Of a stretch of 64,000 nt of DNA, positions 1-8,357 are shown piece after piece; within the stretch, counting starts at the first letter, position 1; each line of letters starts with the position of its first letter. The notes below the pieces were generated by a model. That model was not told the origin of the DNA. It saw only the letters and a list, made by a program, of their open reading frames with translations, and did no database searches. Made by a program: the position numbers and the translations under genes. Source of the stretch: Leifsonia sp040686855 (GTDB taxonomy: Bacteria > Actinomycetota > Actinomycetes > Actinomycetales > Microbacteriaceae). The stretch lies in assembly GCF_040686855.1 (NCBI RefSeq), contig NZ_JBFBOG010000002.1:496001-560000 (forward strand), read 5' to 3'.

Positions 1-1585
1 CGATCCACTCCGGAGCGCCGAACGCCAGGTCGTAGCGGCGGCGCAGCGCCAGCGCGTCCTGGTACATGGTCAGGGTGGACCCTGCGACTCCCTCCTGCGG
101 TGTCCGCGTGTACTCGGCCCAGACCGCGGGCTGCGGCAGCCAGCTCGCCGGAGAGGGGCCGAAGCCGTACGACGCCTCGTCGCCCTCCCACGGGATCGGG
201 ACGCGGCAGCCGTCGCGGCCGTAGCGCTCGCCGTTGGTGCGGAACCAGGTCGGGTCCTGACGGGCCTCGTCGGGCAGGTCGATCGCCTCGGGGAGGCCCA
301 GCTCCTCGCCCTGGTACAGGTACGCGGAGCCGGGCAGTGCGAGCATGAGCGCCGTCGCCGCGCGGGCGCGGCGGAGCGCGAACGCCGGGTCGGGCAGGCC
401 CTTCGACTTCGGCCCGATGCCGTGGCCCTGCAGGTTCTCGCCCTGCAGCGCCAGACGGGTCGCGTGGCGCACGACGTCGTGGTTCGAGAGCACCCAGGTG
501 CTCGGGGCGCCGACGCTGCTGAACGCCGCGATCGAGCGGTCGATGACGCTGTGCAGGGCGTCCGCATCCCACGGGGTCTCGAGGTACGCGAAGTTGAACG
601 TCTGCTGCATCTCGTCGGGGCGCACCCAGCGGGCCAGCTTCTCCAGCGGCTCCACCCAGGCCTCACCGCACAGGACGCGGTCGCCCTCGTACTCGTCGAG
701 GACCTTGTGCCAGTCGCGGTAGATCTCGTGCACACCGTCCTGCGCGAAGTACGGAGGCGTCGGCGGGTCGAGCTCGGCGTGCGCGTGGATCTCCGGCTCG
801 AGCGGGATGCCGCCCGTCTCGAGGGTCGGCGTGGTGCCGCCCATGCTGCCCATGCCCTCCGGCGGCGTGTAGTCGGGGAGGCCGGCCTCCTTGACCATGC
901 CGTGCGCGACATCCACGCGGAAGCCGTCGACACCGCGGTCGAGCCAGAAGCGAAGGACGCCGCGGAACTGCTCCCACACCCACGGGTTCTCCCAGTCGAA
1001 GTCGGGCTGAGACTTGTCGAACAGGTGGAGGTACCACTGGCCGGCGGTCCCGTCGGGCTCGGTCACCCGTGTCCACGCCCGGCCGCCGAAGATCGACTCC
1101 CAGTTGTTCGGCGGGAGCTCGCCGTTCTCACCCTTTCCATCGCGGAAGATGTACCGCGCGCGCTCGGGGCTCCCGGGGGCGGCGGCCAGCGCCTCCTGGA
1201 ACCACACGTGGTCGCTCGAGGAGTGGTTGGGGACTATGTCGATGATGACCCGCAGGCCCAGGCTGTGCGCCTCGGCGAGCATGGCATCGAAATCGGCGAG
1301 GGTGCCGAAGCGCGGGTCGACGTCGCGGTAGTCGGCCACGTCGTAGCCGGCGTCGTGCTGGGGCGAGCGGTAGAAGGGGGACAGCCAGACGGCGTCCACT
1401 CCCAGGTCGCGGAGGGCGCCGAGCCGGCTGGTGATGCCGGGGAGGTCGCCCATCCCGTCGCCGTCGGAGTCGGCGAAGGAGCGGGGATAGACCTGGTAGA
1501 TCACGGCGGAGCGCCACCACTCGCGGCCCGGGGCCGAAGGGATGAGCGCGTTGTCGGGGTTCGTTGCTGCGGAGATGGTGGTCAC
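1..1585 (-). CDS. GH13 alpha-glucosidase, 3' end beyond window
   Basis: Glycoside hydrolase family 13 enzyme, most like alpha-glucosidase/oligo-1,6-glucosidase, releasing glucose from the non-reducing ends of malto-oligosaccharides in the cytoplasm. The N-terminus reads EWWRSAVIYQVYPRSFADSD, typical of the family. The conserved regions are visible in order: DIVPNHSS, GFRVDVAHG (nucleophile Asp), CGEAW (acid Glu) and LSNHDVVRH. The start is a GTG at 1585, 28 nt after the lacI-type gene, so the two are probably co-transcribed. No clear Shine-Dalgarno is separate from the start: GAGG abuts the GTG. The C-terminus is cut by the window edge. The exact substrate (maltose, isomaltose, trehalose) cannot be told from the sequence. 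Confidence 0.9.
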   Translation of the reverse strand, partial: MTTISAATNPDNALIPSAPGREWWRSAVIYQVYPRSFADSDGDGMGDLPGITSRLGALRDLGVDAVWLSPFYRSPQHDAGYDVADYRDVDPRFGTLADFDAMLAEAHSLGLRVIIDIVPNHSSSDHVWFQEALAAAPGSPERARYIFRDGKGENGELPPNNWESIFGGRAWTRVTEPDGTAGQWYLHLFDKSQPDFDWENPWVWEQFRGVLRFWLDRGVDGFRVDVAHGMVKEAGLPDYTPPEGMGSMGGTTPTLETGGIPLEPEIHAHAELDPPTPPYFAQDGVHEIYRDWHKVLDEYEGDRVLCGEAWVEPLEKLARWVRPDEMQQTFNFAYLETPWDADALHSVIDRSIAAFSSVGAPSTWVLSNHDVVRHATRLALQGENLQGHGIGPKSKGLPDPAFALRRARAATALMLALPGSAYLYQGEELGLPEAIDLPDEARQDPTWFRTNGERYGRDGCRVPIPWEGDEASYGFGPSPASWLPQPAVWAEYTRTPQEGVAGSTLTMYQDALALRRRYDLAFGAPEWI

Positions 1586-1613
1586 CTCGTGTTCGTGTGG
1601 ATGGGGCGGGGGG

Positions 1614-2642
1614 TCAGGGGTGGACGGCGGTGCTCGACCGCACGATCAGGTCGGCGGGCGCGACATGGCTCACCGGGTCGGGACGGCCGGCGGCGCCGCC
1701 CCTGCGCGAGGCGTCGAGCGCGGCGAGCAGGATCTCGGCCGCTCGCTCGCCCTGGGCGACGGGATGCTGCGCCACGGTGCTCAACCCGAAGAACTCCGCC
1801 AGCGGGTGGTCGTCGATGCCGATGACCGACACGTCGCGCGGGACGCTCAGCCCGAGGTCCCGGGCGGCGAGGATGGCGCCGATCGCCATCTCGTCGGACG
1901 CCGCGAAGATCGCGGTCGGACGCTCGTGCGGCGTGCCGAGCAGCTGCTTCGCGGCCTCATAGCCGCCCGGCAGCGTGAAGTCGGCGGCGCGGTGCAGGCG
2001 CTCGTCCACGGGGATCCCAGCCTCGGTGAGCGCCTGCTCGTAGCCCAGGCGGCGGCTGGTCGGGATGTGGAAGTCGAGGTCGAACTCGTGGGACGCGCCG
2101 ATGTGCGCGATGTGACGGTGGCCCAGCGAGATGAGGTGGTCGGTCGCGAGGTGGGCGACCGCGACGTCGTCGATCCGGAGGGTGCTGACGCCGGGCAGCG
2201 GACCGCCGACGCCGACAAGCGGCTTGCCGAGGGCGAGCAGGCGGGACACCTCCTGCTCGGCGAGCTCGAGGGAGACGGCGAACACCGCATCCACCCGATT
2301 GCGCAGCAGGTGGTGTTCGAAGACGCGCTGCCGCTCGTCGCCGTCGCCGCTCAGGTTGTAGAGGGTGAGGTCGTACCCGCGACGGAGGAGGACGCGCTCG
2401 GCGCCCTCGATGACCGAGGTGAAGAACCAGCGGCTGAGGTGCGGGACGACGGCGCCGATGTTGCGCGTACGGCCGGAGGCGAGGCTGGAGGCGTTCGAGG
2501 AGACGACGTAGCCGAGGTCGGACGCAGCCTGCACGACGCGGGCGCGGGTGGTCTGCGAGACCGGCCCGTTGCCGCTGAGCGCGCGCGAGACGGTGGCGGT
2601 GGAGACGCCCGCGAGGCGGGCGACATCGTCGATGCCGGGCAT
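1614..2642 (-). CDS. LacI-family transcriptional regulator
   Basis: 342-residue repressor. The N-terminal helix-turn-helix reads IDDVARLAGVSTATVSRAL, followed by the hinge helix and a periplasmic-binding-protein-like effector domain (NIGAVVPHLS... IGIDDHPLAEFFGLSTV). The start at 2642 is chosen because AGGAGG lies a few bases upstream; the reading frame is open further upstream but has no ribosome site there. It lies directly before the alpha-glucosidase gene and is likely its repressor or carbon-source sensor. Two LacI-type dyads lie in its own upstream region (2678-2689 and 2742-2755), so autoregulation is expected. The inducer is unknown; an alpha-glucoside is the natural guess from the neighbour. 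Confidence 0.93.
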   Translation of the reverse strand: MPGIDDVARLAGVSTATVSRALSGNGPVSQTTRARVVQAASDLGYVVSSNASSLASGRTRNIGAVVPHLSRWFFTSVIEGAERVLLRRGYDLTLYNLSGDGDERQRVFEHHLLRNRVDAVFAVSLELAEQEVSRLLALGKPLVGVGGPLPGVSTLRIDDVAVAHLATDHLISLGHRHIAHIGASHEFDLDFHIPTSRRLGYEQALTEAGIPVDERLHRAADFTLPGGYEAAKQLLGTPHERPTAIFAASDEMAIGAILAARDLGLSVPRDVSVIGIDDHPLAEFFGLSTVAQHPVAQGERAAEILLAALDASRRGGAAGRPDPVSHVAPADLIVRSSTAVHP

Positions 2643-2677
2643 CCCACCTCCTGAGCGCGTGCTGGTCGCGGTGCGGT

Positions 2678-2689
2678 GGAAGCGCTTCC
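2678..2689. promoter_or_regulatory. LacI-type operator dyad
   Basis: Perfect 12-bp palindrome GGAAGCGCTTCC, 36 bp upstream of the LacI-family start. It has the central CG and the AAGCG/CGCTT arms usual for LacI/GalR operators. Probably the autoregulatory site for the regulator and alpha-glucosidase operon. Confidence 0.75.
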
Positions 2690-2741
2690 GTCCGCCGGTG
2701 CAGGCATGTGACCGTGCACACGGCGAGTATAGCGAGGAAAG

Positions 2742-2755
2742 TGGAAGCGTTTGCA
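2742..2755. promoter_or_regulatory. Second LacI-type operator
   Basis: TGGAAGCGTTTGCA, a cre-like site with central CG, 53 bp beyond the first dyad in the same intergenic region. Two sites at this spacing could be bridged by one tetramer or bound separately. This is inferred from sequence form only. Confidence 0.6.
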
Positions 2756-2781
2756 CTACCCCCGTCCGGGGTTGCCGGACG

Positions 2782-3621
2782 TCAGCCCCAGTGGTCAGGC
2801 CGTTCCAGCGTATCGGGGAGCCGGGTGCGGACGTCGCCGGTGGCGGCGTTGACCTGCGGCTGGGTCAGGTAGATCGCCTCGCTCAGATCGGCGCCGTCGA
2901 GGCGCGCATCGCGGAGGTCGGCGCCGATCAGCTCGGCGCGGGCGAGGTCGGCGTCGCGCAGGTCGGCGGCGATGAGGAGCGCGCCGCGCAGCTCGGCGCC
3001 GCGGAGGTCGGCGTTGCGGAGGTCGGCGCCCAACAGGTCGGCGCCGGGGCGGATGCGGGAGCGCGCGACCCGGGTCGGACCCTTTCCGATCGGGCCGGCC
3101 TCGCGGGCGAGGCGCGCGGCGTCGCGGAGGAGGAGCGCCGCGGGCTCGCGGAGGTCGTCGATGTCCGCTTCCCGGATGACGTCGGGGGATGCGTCGGCGA
3201 GCGCGCGAACCTCCGAGCGGATGCGGCGGAGCGCCGGGTGCAGGGTCGCGGCGGACGCGAGCGCGAGGGCGTCCTCCAGATACCAGAGCAGTTCGTGGAG
3301 CTGGCGCATGATCGGGAACACCGCGAACATGTCGGCGCGCACGTCGGCGTCGTGCCAGGTGGCGCCGTCGAACGTGCCCTGGGTGGTGTGCTGCCCGGCG
3401 CCGAAGCAGTCGAACACGGTGCAGCCCTTGAAGCCGCGGTCGCGGAGCTCGGGGTGGATGCGGCAGCGGTAGCCGTCGTCCAGGTTGACGCACGGGTCGC
3501 CTGCCGCCTTGTCGAACGCGAAGTCGGCCGACCGGGCGAACGCGAGCGCGACACAGCAGAGGCCGACGCAGCGGGAGCAGTCCGCGCGGAGGTCGGTGCG
3601 GGCGTCGTCGGTGGTGCGCAT
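2782..3621 (-). CDS. Pentapeptide-repeat protein with N-terminal Cys cluster
   Basis: 279 residues. The N-terminus has a cysteine-rich cluster (DCSRCVGLCC, then DPCVNL, YRCRIHP, GCTVFDCFGAGQ) that looks like a metal-binding module. The C-terminal third is a run of A(D/E)LRxA pentapeptide repeats (GADLLGADLRNADLRGAEL and onward) expected to fold as a quadrilateral beta-helix. The middle is alpha-helical. Similar proteins occur widely in Actinobacteria with no known role. It is transcribed away from the aldo/keto reductase and sits upstream of the LacI locus with about 140 bp between. The start at 3621 is an ATG. Confidence 0.85.
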   Translation of the reverse strand: MRTTDDARTDLRADCSRCVGLCCVALAFARSADFAFDKAAGDPCVNLDDGYRCRIHPELRDRGFKGCTVFDCFGAGQHTTQGTFDGATWHDADVRADMFAVFPIMRQLHELLWYLEDALALASAATLHPALRRIRSEVRALADASPDVIREADIDDLREPAALLLRDAARLAREAGPIGKGPTRVARSRIRPGADLLGADLRNADLRGAELRGALLIAADLRDADLARAELIGADLRDARLDGADLSEAIYLTQPQVNAATGDVRTRLPDTLERPDHWG

Positions 3622-3734
3622 TCGTCCACAGTACGGGCAGCCCGCGACCTTTCCACATCTTCAGGCCCGACCGGAATAGCGCCGGGACGCCCGCGTTAGC
3701 GTGGGAGAACAGACGGAAATAAGGAGACAGACGC

Positions 3735-4691
3735 ATGACCGCACCTCGCCGCACCATCGGTTCCTCCGACCTGGAGGTCTTCCCGCTGTCGCTCGGAGGC
3801 AATGTCTTCGGCTGGACGGCCGACAAGCAGACCTCGTTCGACGTCCTCGACGGCTACGCCGCCGCCGGCGGCAACTTCATCGACACGGCGGACGGCTACT
3901 CGGCGTGGGTCCCGGGGAACACCGGCGGCGACTCCGAGCGCATCCTCGGCGAGTGGTTCGACGCGCGCGGCAACCGCGACCAGATCGTCCTCGCGACCAA
4001 GGTGAGCCAGCATCCCGACTTCAAGGGCCTCGCGGCCGACACCATCCGCCGCGCCGCCGACGCCTCACTCGAGCGACTGCAGTCGGAGTACATCGACCTC
4101 TACTACGCGCACTTCGACGACGAGTCGGTCCCGCTGGAGGAGACCGTCGCCGCGCTGTCCGGCCTGGTCGACGCGGGCAAGGTGCGCTATATCGGCATCT
4201 CGAACTACGCGCCGGAGCGCATCGAGGAGTGGTTCCGCATCACCGAGCGCGAGGGCCTGCACCGCGCCGTCGCTCTGCAGCCGCACTACAACCTGGTGGA
4301 GCGCGCCTACGAGACCGCGTACCGTCCGATCGCCGAGCGCGAGGGCCTGGGCGTCATGCCGTACTTCGCGCTCGCGGCGGGCTTCCTGACGGGCAAGTAC
4401 CGCGACGGTGTGACCGTCGACAGCGCCCGCGCCGGCGGAGCCGCGAAGTACCTCGACGAGACCGGCCGCTCCGTGCTCGCCGCACTCGACGAGGTCGCGG
4501 CCGCCCATAACGCTTCGGTGGCCTCCGTCGCCCTCGCCTGGCTCGCCGCGCAGCCGACCATCACGGCACCGATCGCCAGTGCGCGCACCACGGACCAGCT
4601 GCCCGACCTGCTGGCGTCCGTCTCGCTGCAGCTGACCGCCGACGAGCTGGCCGCCCTCGACGGCGCCTCGGAGCAGGCCAAGGCCGCCTGA
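3735..4691 (+). CDS. Aldo/keto reductase
   Basis: 318-residue (beta/alpha)8 NADPH-dependent oxidoreductase. The catalytic tetrad is visible: Asp and Tyr in NFIDTADGYS, Lys in LATKV, and His in LYYAHFDD. The C-terminal coenzyme-binding stretch PIASARTTDQL is present. The start has AAGGAGA eight to ten bases upstream. It is a stand-alone gene followed by two tRNA genes, and nothing nearby indicates its substrate. It resembles the YajO/AKR11-type general-stress reductases. Confidence 0.92.
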   Translation: MTAPRRTIGSSDLEVFPLSLGGNVFGWTADKQTSFDVLDGYAAAGGNFIDTADGYSAWVPGNTGGDSERILGEWFDARGNRDQIVLATKVSQHPDFKGLAADTIRRAADASLERLQSEYIDLYYAHFDDESVPLEETVAALSGLVDAGKVRYIGISNYAPERIEEWFRITEREGLHRAVALQPHYNLVERAYETAYRPIAEREGLGVMPYFALAAGFLTGKYRDGVTVDSARAGGAAKYLDETGRSVLAALDEVAAAHNASVASVALAWLAAQPTITAPIASARTTDQLPDLLASVSLQLTADELAALDGASEQAKAA

Positions 4692-4776
4692 GCCGGTGGT
4701 TCGGAGCAGGCTGTCGCAGATGGTATCCTCGTACGGTTGCCGAAAAGCGACGGCCTCTCCGGCCGGCCTCGGCTGC

Positions 4777-4848
<72 letters not shown>

Positions 4849-4888
4849 CCGTCTCCCCGCCGCGCGACGCACGACGGAGGGATGCCAC

Positions 4889-4962
4889 GGCGGGGTAGCT
4901 CAGGTGGTTAGAGCACACGGCTCATAATCGTGGTGTCGCGGGTTCGAGTCCCGCCCTCGCTA
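4889..4962 (+). tRNA. tRNA-Met(CAT), elongator; likely ICE attachment gene
   Basis: Complete 74-nt cloverleaf with acceptor GGCGGGG/CCTCGCT, anticodon loop CTCATAA (CAT) and T-arm GCGGGTTCGAGTCCCGC. It matches elongator methionine tRNA of related actinomycetes. A lysidine-modified isoleucine tRNA is a less likely reading. The tyrosine integrase gene begins its 3' end 80 bp downstream, so the 3' half of this tRNA is the probable integration site of the conjugative element. Confidence 0.93.
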
Positions 4963-4967
4963 CAAAA

Positions 4968-4999
4968 CCCCCGGAATCTCAATGGTTCCGGGGGCTTTC
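4968..4999 (+). terminator. Rho-independent terminator after the tRNA genes
   Basis: Nine-bp stem CCCCCGGAA/TTCCGGGGG with a 9-nt loop (4968-4994), followed by CTTTCT. It would end the tRNA transcript and lies before the convergent integrase gene. Confidence 0.85.
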
Positions 5000-5041
5000 T
5001 CGTTTCTGCGGCAGGCGGTGCCCCGCATAAACCCCGCACAT

Positions 5042-6181
5042 TCAATTGGCTCCCACGACCTTGTTGAGCGCTGCTGCGGCCCGTGCGCCGCCGGTGTTCT
5101 TGGCCATGTAGACGTCCTGGGTCAGAGAGGGATTCTCATGCCCGAGGTACTCCGCGATCTCGCGTGCCGTCATCCCAGCCTGGTCTAGGGCGGTTGCGAC
5201 GGTCTTCCGGAAGCTGTGACTGGTGACCTCAGGAAAGCCGAGCCGTTCCCGGGCGTCGCGCCAGTCGCGGGAAGTGTTGCGAGGGTCGCGGATCTTGCCC
5301 CGGATCGTCGGGAAGATCAGGTCATGCGCGTTGGCCACCTTGAACTCGGACTTGCGACGACGCAGCAGCTCGACGAGGGAGTCAGCGATCGCGATGGTCC
5401 GAGTGCCAGCCGCGGTCTTGGCATGGTTCTGGATGATCACCCCTTTGCCGTGCGCTCGGACTACGTTTGCCCTGATCGTCAGTAGGCGTGCATCTAGATC
5501 AACGGCATCCCAGGAGACGGCCAGTACTTCGCCGAGCCGACAGCCGGTGCTGGCTAGGAAGAAGATCACATCGACTTGGTCGAGTTGACGGAGGCGTTCG
5601 TCGTTCTTGACCGCGTTGAGAAGCGCCGGCAGCTCGTCCACCGTGATCGCTGCGGCACCGTTACGCGCACGCTTGATGTGGCCGATCTCGCGCACCGGAT
5701 TTGTGCGCACCAGGTCGGAGCGCGCGGCAAGACCCATCATTCCGGACAGGACCGCCCGGCATGCTTTGGCGGCCCCTGGGCCGTTCGTGGAACTCACGCT
5801 CGTGATGAAACGGTCGAGTCGTTCGGTGGTGGCTTCCGAGACGGCGAGCGAGCCGATCCGCGGGCGGATCAGGTGTTCGATCGTCTGGCGGTACGTGTCC
5901 ACCGTGCGGGGAGCACGATCTACTTTGCTTTGCAGGAAGGCGTCCGCGAGCGCAGAAAGAGTGGTCTCTCGATTAAGGCCCTTGCCGGTGCTGGGCTCGA
6001 CGGCGGTGAGGGCGCGCTGAAGTGAGTTGCGCGCCTTTGCCTTGGTGGGGCCGAATCGCTCGATCTGCCGAAGGACACCATCGTCGAAGCGGTATCGCGT
6101 CCGGGCGCGCCACTTCCCCTCGTCGATCTGGGCCACCGAGACGTTGCCGTAGCTTCCGATCGGCGTTCTCGGGCGAACCAT
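5042..6181 (-). CDS. Tyrosine-type site-specific integrase
   Basis: About 379 residues. There is an N-terminal arm-binding region, a SAM-like core-binding domain (TLSALADAFLQSKVD... RTVDTYRQTIEHLI) and a C-terminal catalytic domain. The catalytic residues are visible: Arg in STGCRLGEVLAVSW, His-x-x-Arg in HSFRKT, His in LGHENPSLTQ, and Tyr in DVYM just after. The start is placed at 6181 (MVRPRTP), which has GGAGGAAGG upstream; an ATG five codons earlier lies inside that ribosome site. The 3' end faces tRNA-Met, the usual layout for integrases of tRNA-targeted elements. Confidence 0.95.
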   Translation of the reverse strand: MVRPRTPIGSYGNVSVAQIDEGKWRARTRYRFDDGVLRQIERFGPTKAKARNSLQRALTAVEPSTGKGLNRETTLSALADAFLQSKVDRAPRTVDTYRQTIEHLIRPRIGSLAVSEATTERLDRFITSVSSTNGPGAAKACRAVLSGMMGLAARSDLVRTNPVREIGHIKRARNGAAAITVDELPALLNAVKNDERLRQLDQVDVIFFLASTGCRLGEVLAVSWDAVDLDARLLTIRANVVRAHGKGVIIQNHAKTAAGTRTIAIADSLVELLRRRKSEFKVANAHDLIFPTIRGKIRDPRNTSRDWRDARERLGFPEVTSHSFRKTVATALDQAGMTAREIAEYLGHENPSLTQDVYMAKNTGGARAAAALNKVVGAN

Positions 6182-6250
6182 GTTGCCTTCCTCCATTTGC
6201 TGGATGCGCCGGCGGAGCTCGGGTGCTGGCTGTGCCCGGAGGCTGAGCGC

Positions 6251-6847
6251 CTAAACTCCCGCCGGTTCGCTAGCGATTCCAATAAGCCCGGCGCTCTCAA
6301 GCAGGCCGCTCACTCGGGCCGCCTCCCGGGTAACACGGTCGATCCGGTCGTCGATCTCGGCGGTCGACGCCGAGAGTTCCGGGTCGCCGGACGTCAGGTG
6401 GACGTCGCGGACGATGCGGAGTCGGTCAACTTCCCGGCGCAGGGTTCCGAGTTCCCGCAAGGACGCCAGGATGTCGATGTCGAACCGTTCGACGGCCAGG
6501 CCGGGGACGTAAGAACTTGCGGGTGTCGCTGAGAGCCAGCAGTCGAACTCGGCGGCTGTCATGCCGTCGAAGTCGTCGCTCAGGTTGGGCAGGTCCAGTT
6601 CGTTGTTGGGTCGCCCGATCGGCGCGAGGAGCATAGTCGGCGGAACGCCGAGCGCCCGCGCGATGTTCAGCAGCTGGCTGACGCTGATGTCAGCCTTTCG
6701 CCCGGACTCGATGTTCTCCAGAATCGCGGCCGTCACGTTGCCGCCAGGGATCGCCTCGGCCAGGTCCCGTGTGGTGCGGAAGCCTCGCTGTCGCCGGGCG
6801 ACTTTGATGCGAGCGCCAACGCTGGTTTCCGATCGAAAGTCCGTCAT
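6251..6847 (-). CDS. XRE-family transcriptional regulator
   Basis: 198 residues. The N-terminal helix-turn-helix is GARIKVARRQRGFRTTRDLA... GNVTAAILENIESGRK with SQLLNIARALGVPPTMLL. The C-terminal half is helical (a coiled coil is likely in DILASLRELGTLRREVDRLR) with no known domain. It lies between the integrase and the divergent excisionase-like gene, the position of a prophage-like or ICE master repressor. TTGTC/GACAA half-sites crowd its upstream region (6870-6932) and are candidate operators. Confidence 0.88.
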   Translation of the reverse strand: MTDFRSETSVGARIKVARRQRGFRTTRDLAEAIPGGNVTAAILENIESGRKADISVSQLLNIARALGVPPTMLLAPIGRPNNELDLPNLSDDFDGMTAAEFDCWLSATPASSYVPGLAVERFDIDILASLRELGTLRREVDRLRIVRDVHLTSGDPELSASTAEIDDRIDRVTREAARVSGLLESAGLIGIASEPAGV

Positions 6848-6871
6848 TTCGACAGACTAACCCCGTTGGTC

Positions 6872-6911
6872 TTGTCAAAGCAACAGACGGGCGCTATTGT
6901 CACCGTGACAA
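6872..6911 (+). promoter_or_regulatory. Excisionase promoter with overlapping 15-bp dyad
   Basis: TTGTCA (6872-6877) and TATTGT (6895-6900) are spaced 17 bp apart and point to the excisionase-like gene. A perfect dyad TTGTCAC-C-GTGACAA (6897-6911) begins inside the -10 hexamer. A repressor there would block transcription, so the XRE protein is the natural candidate. Confidence 0.6.
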
Positions 6912-6941
6912 GCAACTGATCCAGCAGTTGTCGAATCGGAG

Positions 6942-7148
6942 GTGATCGAAATGACGGGGGAATTCATACAGCCCGCGGAGGTGACGGAACTGACCGGCCT
7001 CTCCATCGCGGCGCTCGCCCAGCTGCGCCATCGCGGACAGGGGCCACGGTTCTACAAGCCGACACCGCGGACGGTGCTGTACAAGCGCGAGGAGGTGATC
7101 GCATGGCTGGAAGCGAGCGCGCAGACCGCGACGACGACATACGCGTAG
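6942..7148 (+). CDS. Excisionase-like (AlpA/MerR-type HTH) protein
   Basis: 68 residues with a winged-helix excisionase fold: QPAEVTELTGLSIAALAQLRHRG then GPRFYKPTPRTVLYKREEVIAWLE. This family directs integrase toward excision or regulates early genes of mobile elements. GGAGGTGAT lies just upstream of MTGEF, so the true start may be the in-frame ATG at 6951 rather than 6942. It is divergent from the XRE gene and overlaps the next small gene by 46 nt. Confidence 0.85.
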   Translation: MIEMTGEFIQPAEVTELTGLSIAALAQLRHRGQGPRFYKPTPRTVLYKREEVIAWLEASAQTATTTYA

Positions 7149-7252
7149 GGCAGTCGGCGCCGACGCCGGCTGGCGTCATCCAGGACTTCGTCGACGGCTA
7201 TCTCGTGCCGGTCGATCCCATGGATGCCCTGCAGTGCGAAAGCTGTCAGTAG
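7103..7252 (+). CDS. 49-residue protein with C-terminal CxxC tail
   Basis: Short gene beginning MAGSERADRDDD and ending LVPVDPMDALQCESCQ. It overlaps the excisionase gene in another frame. A near-ideal ribosome site (AGGAGGTGATC) lies five to ten bases before its ATG, and no other gene uses that site. The tail is matched by the C-terminus of the 93-residue protein at 59407-59688 (LVPIDPQDDLQCDSCS), which argues that the reading frame is real. No domain is recognised. The CxxC pair could bind metal or form a redox pair. Role unknown. Confidence 0.7.
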   Translation: MAGSERADRDDDIRVGQSAPTPAGVIQDFVDGYLVPVDPMDALQCESCQ

Positions 7253-7613
7253 AACCCGCCGTCCACCCCGGCGTGGCACGCCGGGCCAACCCCCGAATGG
7301 GGGTAGCGTCCGGCACCAAATGGAGCGGCCGATCCTTACCCTCTTCACCGCGACGGACGACTCACGGACCGAGTCCGGGCGGCGGTGACGCATCGTGGCT
7401 GAGACTCCCGAACCGCAGAGTCGCCCTGGCCACTCCACCACTCGAACCGGGCACGCCGCCCACCTGAATCCCCGGCGTGATCCCGGCTCACCGTCCTCAC
7501 TCACTCTGTGCTGGCGCGCGCCCATGCGCGCCGGCGCACCGCACTAACGGGTCCTCAGGCCCGAACCCGATCCTTCACACAAGCCACCTCCGTACAAGGA
7601 AGGTAGTGATCTC
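7253..7613. other. Non-coding region with dyads before the transfer operon
   Basis: 361 bp without a supported gene. It holds a 9+1+9 perfect dyad CCCGGCGTG/CACGCCGGG (7267-7285), a hairpin ACCCCC-GAAT-GGGGGT (7289-7304) that could end the excisionase transcript, and an inverted repeat GGCGCGC/GCGCGCC (7513-7532) about 80 bp before the sigma-like gene. The last shares GCGCGCC with the composite elements found at the other transfer operons. No clear -10/-35 pair is recognised. Confidence 0.5.
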
Positions 7614-8357
7614 GTGGCTGAAGGAACCCAACTCCGCACCCGTGCGGATGCTCGACTGACCGAGCTGCTCCGCGAAGTCGACACACTGCTGCCGTATGTC
7701 CGTTTCCAGCTGCGCGGTTGGCCGAACGAAGTTGACGCAGTGCTACAGCTGGCGCGCGAGACGGTCTGGCACCGAAGCTCTCGGTACGACCCGGAACGCG
7801 GCTCACCGCACGCGTTCGTGTTCGGCATCACCCGCCATATCGTGCTCCGGGAGGTCGCGCGGAAGCACGTGGCGATGGACGATGTGCCGGACGACGTCGA
7901 GTCCAATACGGACGTCGACCCGTTGGATGCGCTGATTCGTCGGTTCGACGCACACCGGTGGATGGTGCTGGTCGCCGACTTCGTGGGTCCATCGGACTGG
8001 CAGGTCATCAGCGACCTCAGCCTTGCCAACGGCGACGTCGACCGTGTGGCAGACACCCATCAGATGTCCAAACGCGGCCTGCGCTCGGTGCATGACCGGG
8101 TGTGCCAGACCGCCCGAACCGTGCTCGCCGCCCTCGCGGCCGCAGACGCCGGACTACCCGTTACGGGGTCGGTGATCGTGTCCTGCGTTCCTGAGATCGG
8201 TGGCTTCCGGGAGGTCGCAGAGATGATCGGCGACGACGCAAATACCATCGCCGAGACGTTGCACATCCACCCTGGCTCAGCGCGGGCACGAATCGCGACC
8301 GCGAAGCGGTTGCTGATGATTGCACGGGTCGTGCTCGAGCAGGAGGCCGCGGCGTGA
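7614..8357 (+). CDS. Sigma-70-like regulator, first gene of transfer operon
   Basis: 247 residues. The N-terminal part resembles sigma region 2 (LPYVRFQLRGW... RYDPERGSPHAFVFGITRHIVLREVARK), the segment that contacts core polymerase and the -10 DNA. The C-terminus (FREVAEMIGDDANTIAETL then PGSARARIATAKRLL) resembles a region 4 helix-turn-helix. The match is to diverged ECF-type factors and is not strong. It starts with GTG at 7614 after AAGGAAGG. It overlaps the next gene by GTGA, so it is translated with the secretion genes. It may activate them, for example through the composite elements. Confidence 0.65.
   Translation: MAEGTQLRTRADARLTELLREVDTLLPYVRFQLRGWPNEVDAVLQLARETVWHRSSRYDPERGSPHAFVFGITRHIVLREVARKHVAMDDVPDDVESNTDVDPLDALIRRFDAHRWMVLVADFVGPSDWQVISDLSLANGDVDRVADTHQMSKRGLRSVHDRVCQTARTVLAALAAADAGLPVTGSVIVSCVPEIGGFREVAEMIGDDANTIAETLHIHPGSARARIATAKRLLMIARVVLEQEAAA

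Noticed and set aside
70..933. Long Arg/Ser-rich frames opposite or out of frame with GH13, LacI and other GC-rich genes
   Set aside because: Low-complexity composition, no ribosome sites, and full overlap with genes that show catalytic motifs.
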